Of a stretch of 64,000 nt of DNA, positions 59,645 to 64,000 are shown piece by piece (the stretch's first letter is position 1; every line of letters starts with the position of its first letter). The notes beneath the pieces were generated by a model. That model did not search any database. It worked only from the letters and a program-made list of their open reading frames with translations, and was not told the origin of the DNA. Made by a program: the position numbers and the translations under genes. The stretch is taken from assembly GCA_026120185.1 (NCBI GenBank), contig JANUWF010003368.1, positions 62,001 to 126,000 on the forward strand. The letters are read 5' to 3'. Origin of the DNA: Voacanga thouarsii. Its lineage: Eukaryota > Streptophyta > Magnoliopsida > Gentianales > Apocynaceae.

Positions 59645-61197
59645 TATTACTTATTATAATGAGATCAATTAAAGCCTTTATGAAAATAATTGCAATTAGT
59701 AGAATATATATTACTAAAAATTTAACTATTATCTTCTAATCAAAACTCCTTAAGAATTTATTTAATATTGTTCAAGTGAGACTCATTAAATTTTTTTCAA
59801 CCAATTTTAGCTACCAATTATTTTCTAACAACTAAATTATTAATAAATAAATATTTTATTTAATATTATCTAGAACTCTTGATCAAATAAACTCTAAATT
59901 CTCCCTAACAATATTTAAGCTTTCAGCTTATTAAATTTATTTCCCAAACCATTAATTATTTTAAATAACTGTGCTAGGCTCAACTCTTAAACCTATTTAC
60001 TTATTGTTTAACCTTAAAGCTTGGGACACTAGGATCATGGTAGTAGTAAGTTGAGTCGATTTAAAATTAAGGAAGTAGTTTGTGGCTTGTAATTGGTTGT
60101 GATTTGTATTTGCCCATGTGGGGTTAGGTTTGCCGTTGGAGACCTTATTATTGTGAGCAAGAATCAGGTAAGCTCCTGCATAAAACCTGTTTGATGCAAA
60201 ATGTTTATTATGGCAAGCCAAGTGTAGAGTGCATGGACACTCATTTATGTAAGGGCAATTGAGGGTTAAATCCTTTCTTATTTCAAACATTTGAAATATT
60301 TAAAAGCCAATGAGCAGATTTACTCAAACTCAAACTCTTCCTAAAACTGATTTTGTTAAAGACTTTGGAAAACCCATAAATTGCCATTTTCATGTGGAAC
60401 AGTGTTTTGTTCATTCTATCCCAAGTGGGAAACGTCGTTGAGTACTCAATAAGGGTGGACTACTAGGACTAGTCTTTGAAGGGTTAGGGTAAGTCTCTCA
60501 GTAGGTGGCCACCTCTGAGGGGTGAGTCCTTCCCGGATAAGATGTCAGTCCAATGAGTCGTGCCGGTCCGAGCTAGCAGTTTGTTTTCAGTCAAGTGACT
60601 GTGGTTTGCCGGAATGGACAGCCGGTTATTTTTTGGGTATAGAGAAGGAGGAGTATCTTGCCCAGTAGGCCGATCACCTACTTTTATCAGTCTGCACAAA
60701 ATGTCAGCATTCTGACCGGTTATGGGGCCCAACGTGTGGTAACCCATATCCCTTTCTTTCGAGTGGTTGATTTTATTACTTATGTATGGCTAGAAAAGCC
60801 AAAACGCCACTCTTGTTTTTTACTAATGTTATTGCTTGCCAGTATTTCTCTTATAAAGGTTTCACACTTTGCATCCATGAACTATTTCACTAAACACCCG
60901 AAGCACATACGGACTTACTGAGATTTCTGTCTCACCACCATTTTATCATGATTTCAGGTCCATCCTGCTGTGGGCATGAGTAGCTATATATTGTCTGCTT
61001 TGGAAGAATTTTATGAGGATTAATTTTGTGTAATGTTGGGAAAGCTGAGAGCGGATGAATTTTTATTATGGATTTGTTTTGAGTATTCTTGGATTTATTA
61101 TTATTTCTTTCGGGTTGTAATAAATTTTAAGTTGAAGTATCATTTTATTTCCGCTATTATATTTGTGTGTCCTCGTTATAAAGACCCCTTGTCCTTT

Positions 61198-61213
61198 GGA
61201 CGGGGCGACGTCC
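61198..61213. other. Hairpin near Chromo LTR 3' end
   Basis: GGACG-GGGCGA-CGTCC, 35 bases before the LTR end; counterpart of 10999-11020. Confidence 0.6.
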
Positions 61214-61250
61214 CTGGCCCTGGCGAGCTTAGGTAGCGGGGTGTTACAAG

Positions 61251-61262
61251 TGGTATCAAAGC
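61251..61262 (+). other. Chromo primer binding site
   Basis: TGGTATCAAAGC two bases after the LTR end GTGTTACA; one change from TGGTATCAGAGC (initiator-Met tRNA). Confidence 0.92.
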
Positions 61263-61432
61263 CTAGGTTATAGGTAAATATTGATGATATATGTTTTATT
61301 TTTCTTGGTTTAAATCTTAGCTAACCTATCTTGTTGATACTCTAGGATGGTTGACTGCTTAGGACAGCATGGAAAGGGCAGTAGTGGCACCCGCCTTACT
61401 ATCTAGACCAGGAGGACCTTCCAGTTATCCCT

Positions 61433-61819
61433 ATGGTGAATAACAGTGATGATGAGATTGACCTTATGGAGGATAGCAGTGAGGACGAGGTCCAGATCCT
61501 AGAGCCACCTCCAATCCCGGTGATAGATATAAGCTCTGACAGTGAGGATGAAGTGATGATAGTGGAGCCTGAACCCCACCCTCCTAATCCTGAGGTGGAT
61601 TTAGCAGCAGATAGTGATGACCCGGGGGAGATCGACTATGAGTCTCCACCTAGGCCTTCCTTCATCCATTCCTTCAGCCGAGTTGAGCCTGGTGAGAGCT
61701 CTAGGCGCCCTGGGAAGGAAGCAATAGAGGGATTTGCTAGCGGGGATGGGGTGGATTTTTCCAAGAACACTAGAGGTTGGTTGTATGAGGCCGATAATGA
61801 GGGTTCGGATGAGGATTAG
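61433..61819 (+). CDS. Acidic leader ORF upstream of gag (128 codons)
   Basis: Intact small ORF in the Chromo leader, in a different frame from gag and ending 257 bases before it. An in-frame stop lies about 50 bases upstream, and 61433 is the first ATG after that stop. The product is very acidic: I count 37 Asp/Glu and about 7 Lys/Arg in 128 residues. It has Ser-acidic clusters and hydrophobic-then-acidic stretches such as PVIDISSDSEDE (residues 29-40) and EVMIVEPE (40-47) that look like SUMO-interacting motifs. There is no signal peptide, membrane segment or known enzyme domain. I do not recognise the family. It is unusual in staying open while the neighbouring gag has a stop and a frameshift. 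A role in RNA translation control (upstream ORF) is the alternative. Confidence 0.6.
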   Translation: MVNNSDDEIDLMEDSSEDEVQILEPPPIPVIDISSDSEDEVMIVEPEPHPPNPEVDLAADSDDPGEIDYESPPRPSFIHSFSRVEPGESSRRPGKEAIEGFASGDGVDFSKNTRGWLYEADNEGSDED

Positions 61820-62076
61820 AGAGTTAGGAGTATTTTGCTTGGATGATTATTTAATTATTGTCTTTCGAGAACTAGTTTGTCAAAGATTTTCAATTCTATG
61901 TTCTGTTCACAATTTTGGATTTATGCAAGTCAATTTTTGAAATCAAAATTATGAGCAATCCTTTAAATAAGTTTGCATATGATTTCTTTCTACTCACACT
62001 TAACCATGCATGTATGCACAACTAAAATGATTTGATGCTTGAGTGCATTCACTTGACATTTGGGGTATGGTTTAGA
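61820..62076 (+). other. Chromo leader between acidic ORF and gag
   Basis: AT-rich, non-coding. No feature beyond a possible start context at the gag ATG. Confidence 0.6.
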
Positions 62077-62762
62077 ATGGCACCCAAGCGTCGTGCAGCT
62101 TCTTTAGCCAGAAGGATTCCGGAGGCAGATCATGTAGCACCGGAAGTTGAAACTGAGCAGATGCAATCACCCAATCCGGGTAATGGACGAAGTGATCCTG
62201 AGATGGGAATGGGGACGGATGCCCCGGCTGATCTGTCACTAGGCCAGGCACTCGGTAAGGTGGCCAAGATTCTTCAAACTTTGGCCGAGCGGAGGAACCC
62301 TAGAGGGGAAGACGAGGCATTAGAGAAGTTCTTGAAATTCCAACCGCCCATCTTTATGGGTGAAGTCGAACAAGATCAGAAGGCCGAACAATGGGTCGAG
62401 CAAATGGAGGACATTTTTGCAACGCTCCAGTACTCAGAGGAGAGGATGGTTAAGTTTGCAGCTTTTCGATTGAGAGGGCCAGCTCGGGCATGGTGGCAGT
62501 GAGTCCAAGAAGACTCGGTGGTGGATGAGCAAGAATGGGCATGGTCCAACTTCATTAAAGCCTTCAGGGCTGAGTACATCCCACAGTGGATTGTGGAGAA
62601 GCGGGAGGACGAATTTCAGAATCTGAGGCAGGGGAGCATGTAGTGGCTCAATATGTGGCGCGATTCACGCAATTATCTAAATACTGCCGAAGATTGGTGG
62701 ATACCGAGCAAAATAGGACGAGGTAGATCATCAAAGGGCTAAGACCGGAGCTGAGGAGAGCA
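62077..62762 (+). pseudogene. gag: Chromo gag, N-terminal and capsid part
   Basis: Gag begins at ATG 62077 (MAPKRRAASLARRIPEADHV), chosen because the preceding residues of the open frame are hydrophobic and unlike a Gag. A leucine-rich stretch (LGQALGKVAKILQTLAERR) leads into the retrotransposon Gag core: FLKFQPPIFMGEVEQDQKAE, WVEQMEDIFATLQYSEERM, FRLRGPARAWWQ. A TGA at 62500-62502 interrupts it, and the same frame continues with WSNFIKAFRAEYIPQW. At about 62640 a one-base deletion shifts the frame (VAQYVARFTQLSKYCRRL continues in the next frame), with another stop near 62726. Confidence 0.87.
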
Positions 62763-63731
62763 TTGGCACCTGCCCCACTGACAACTTACTCGGGGGCTGT
62801 GGACACAGTTACTCGCACGGAGAATGAGGACCACAGCAGGATGGCGACCAAGCCTTTCCAACCACCAGGACAGCCGCAGGGACATTTTTCGAGGCCGCAA
62901 CCCCACAAGCGCCCTGCCAATCATCAATGGCAAAATAGGAAAAAGCAAGCCCGGACAGCACCAACTAGACCTGCACTGAATCTCCCATCGTGCAGGCAGT
63001 GTGGGAAGAAGGGCCACACCGAGAGAAACTGTTGGTCCAAGGGCGGAGATAGAAAATGCTATCATTGCGGTGACCCGAACCAACTGAGGAACACCTGCCC
63101 CAAGTTGCACCGGGTCGGGCAAAGAAACCCGGCTCAGAACCCGGGGCCTAACCGAGCCAACGCCGCTGGAGCATCCGGGAGTGGAGCACCGAAGCCGCAA
63201 GTGAAGGCCAAGGTATTCACGCTCAACAAAGAGGAAGTTGGGGCTGATGCAGCGGTGGTAGAAGGTACGTTCACTATTCAAGGACGTTCCGTTAATGCTT
63301 TGATTGATCCTGACTCTACTCATTCATATATAAACAAGTTGTGTGCTTGTCGTTTGGGTTGGGATGGAGTGGAGCTACCCTTCATTTTAGAAGTAAGCAC
63401 ACCTTTGGGGAAAATGGTGCAAGCGGATCGGTATGTGAAGAATTGTAAAATTAAAGTAGGAAGAGAAAACCTGGAGGGAGATTTGATTGTGTTAGACATT
63501 GAGGACTATGACTTGATTTTGGGAATGGATTGGTTAGCCAAACAAGAGGCTAGGGTAGAATGTAAAAATAAGTCAGTTCAGTTCGTTAGGCCGGGTTATG
63601 ATGTGTTAGAATTTAATGGCAAGAGAGTGAAAGAGCTGAAGTACTTGATTGCGGGGGCTAAGACCCGGAAATTGTTGAGGCAAGGTTGTCAAGGTTATCT
63701 GGCTTATGTGATAAACAAGCCGAAGGACTAG
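62763..63731 (+). pseudogene. Chromo gag C-terminus and protease
   Basis: A 322-codon open frame continuing gag after the frameshift. Residues 77-90 are an intact zinc knuckle CRQCGKKGHTERNC; residues 99-112 are a second, CYHCGDPNQLRNTC, with Gln at the His position. Residues about 171-300 are a retropepsin: ALIDPDSTHSYI (residue 179 on) carries the catalytic Asp but has Asp where the Gly of the usual Asp-Pro/Ser-Gly triad belongs, and VLDIEDYDLILGMDWLAKQE is the typical second half. The frame ends in TAG at 63729-63731, inside what is normally one Gag-Pol frame. The start at 62763 is only the first ATG of the open frame. Confidence 0.87.
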
Positions 63732-64000
63732 TGCACTCTGGAGGACACCGAAGTGGTGAGGGACTTTCCCGATGTGTTCCCGGAGGAGCTTGACTCTCTA
63801 CCTCCCGACCGAGAGGTAGAATTCACTATCGACTTAATTTCGGGGGCGGAACCAGTATCACGGACTCCGTACCGAATGGCACCGGTAGAATTAAAGGAAT
63901 TGAAGGAGTAATTAGAGGAGTTGGTGGGTCAAGGTTACATCCGACCCAGCACGTCACCTTGGGGAGCGCCTGTACTATTTGTGAAGAAGAATGACGGGAC
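63732..64000 (+). pseudogene. Chromo reverse transcriptase, N-terminal start
   Basis: Continues in the protease frame after the [23 protein letters not shown], then [20 protein letters not shown], and after another stop (TAA at 63910-63912) GQGYIRPSTSPWGAPVLFVK. These are the standard opening motifs of Ty3/Gypsy reverse transcriptase. The catalytic region is beyond the window. Confidence 0.9.

Larger units (their letters stand above)
47296..61248 (+). repeat. Chromo 5' LTR, interrupted by Copia-D
   Basis: Parts 47296-49216 and about 59069-61248, together roughly 4.1 kb, equal in size to the solo LTR 10967-15034 and homologous to it in reverse. It begins near TGAACCCCCGGTC (the left boundary is uncertain by several bases) and ends GGTGTTACA. 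No gene is seen in either part; open frames such as 48162-48464 have no support. Confidence 0.8.
47296..64000 (+). mobile_element. Chromo: Ty3/Gypsy element with 4.1-kb LTR, 3' part outside window
   Basis: Plus-strand Gypsy element comprising a long 5' LTR (interrupted by Copia-D), initiator-Met primer site, leader with an acidic ORF, gag with two knuckles, protease and the start of reverse transcriptase. Long LTRs, primer type and the polymerase start suggest a Del/Tekay-type chromovirus, but integrase and any chromodomain are outside the window, so the lineage is not proven. It is inserted in Athila-B. Confidence 0.82.

Noticed and set aside
60484..60921. Small ORFs in the last part of the Chromo LTR.
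   Set aside because: They lie within an LTR, lack recognisable motifs, and are not supported in the solo LTR copy.

Overview
The window is AT-rich nuclear DNA of a flowering plant, most likely a eudicot, made almost entirely of nested LTR retrotransposons. I found no host protein gene, rRNA gene, CRISPR array or functional tRNA gene. The plant assignment rests on the element lineages: Ty1/Copia elements with initiator-Met tRNA primer sites, Athila-type Ty3/Gypsy elements with an Asp-tRNA primer site and an env-position ORF2, and a chromovirus-like Gypsy element with 4-kb LTRs. Element names used here (Copia-A, -B, -D, -E, Athila-A, -B, Gypsy-N, Chromo) are local labels.

Left stack (1-40004). 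Copia-A lies on the minus strand (1-2092 and 36453-40004). It was split by Athila-A (+, 2093-36452, target duplication CTTAT). Athila-A keeps both LTRs, a broken gag and a broken ORF2 but has no reverse transcriptase. It later received a solo LTR (7402-9185, AGACC), Gypsy-N (9861-32009, AAGTA) and a solo LTR inside its own 3' LTR (34216-35819, GTTAG). Gypsy-N is a non-autonomous three-LTR composite (LTR-internal-LTR-internal-LTR) encoding only Gag and protease remnants. It was itself invaded by a 4-kb chromovirus solo LTR (10967-15034, TGGTC), by Copia-B (18664-27689) and by another solo LTR (27739-29257, CCCCC).

Right stack (40455-64000). Copia-E (+) begins with a 5' LTR at 40455 and is interrupted in gag by Athila-B (+, 44164). 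Athila-B is interrupted after gag by the Chromo element (+, about 47296 to beyond the window). The 4.1-kb 5' LTR of Chromo is split by Copia-D (-, 49217-59063, AATAA), the youngest-looking element, with two closely similar 2.05-kb LTRs and an uninterrupted 556-codon reverse transcriptase/RNase H frame. Chromo continues with its primer site, an acidic upstream ORF, gag, protease and the start of reverse transcriptase. The two stacks meet back to back around a 450-base spacer (40005-40454) that no element explains.

The most unusual signals are: (1) a GC-rich module of paired 16-base near-palindromes (GACCTGGCGCCAGGTC-like) spaced 23-25 bases apart, found in non-coding parts of at least four otherwise unrelated element families; (2) the three-LTR Gypsy-N composite with one shared target duplication; (3) an acidic leader ORF in Chromo with sequences resembling SUMO-interacting motifs; and (4) a tRNA-like A-box/B-box unit conserved inside the 4-kb chromovirus LTRs. 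Most coding regions are decayed by stops and frameshifts, so the locus is best read as silenced, layered repeat DNA.
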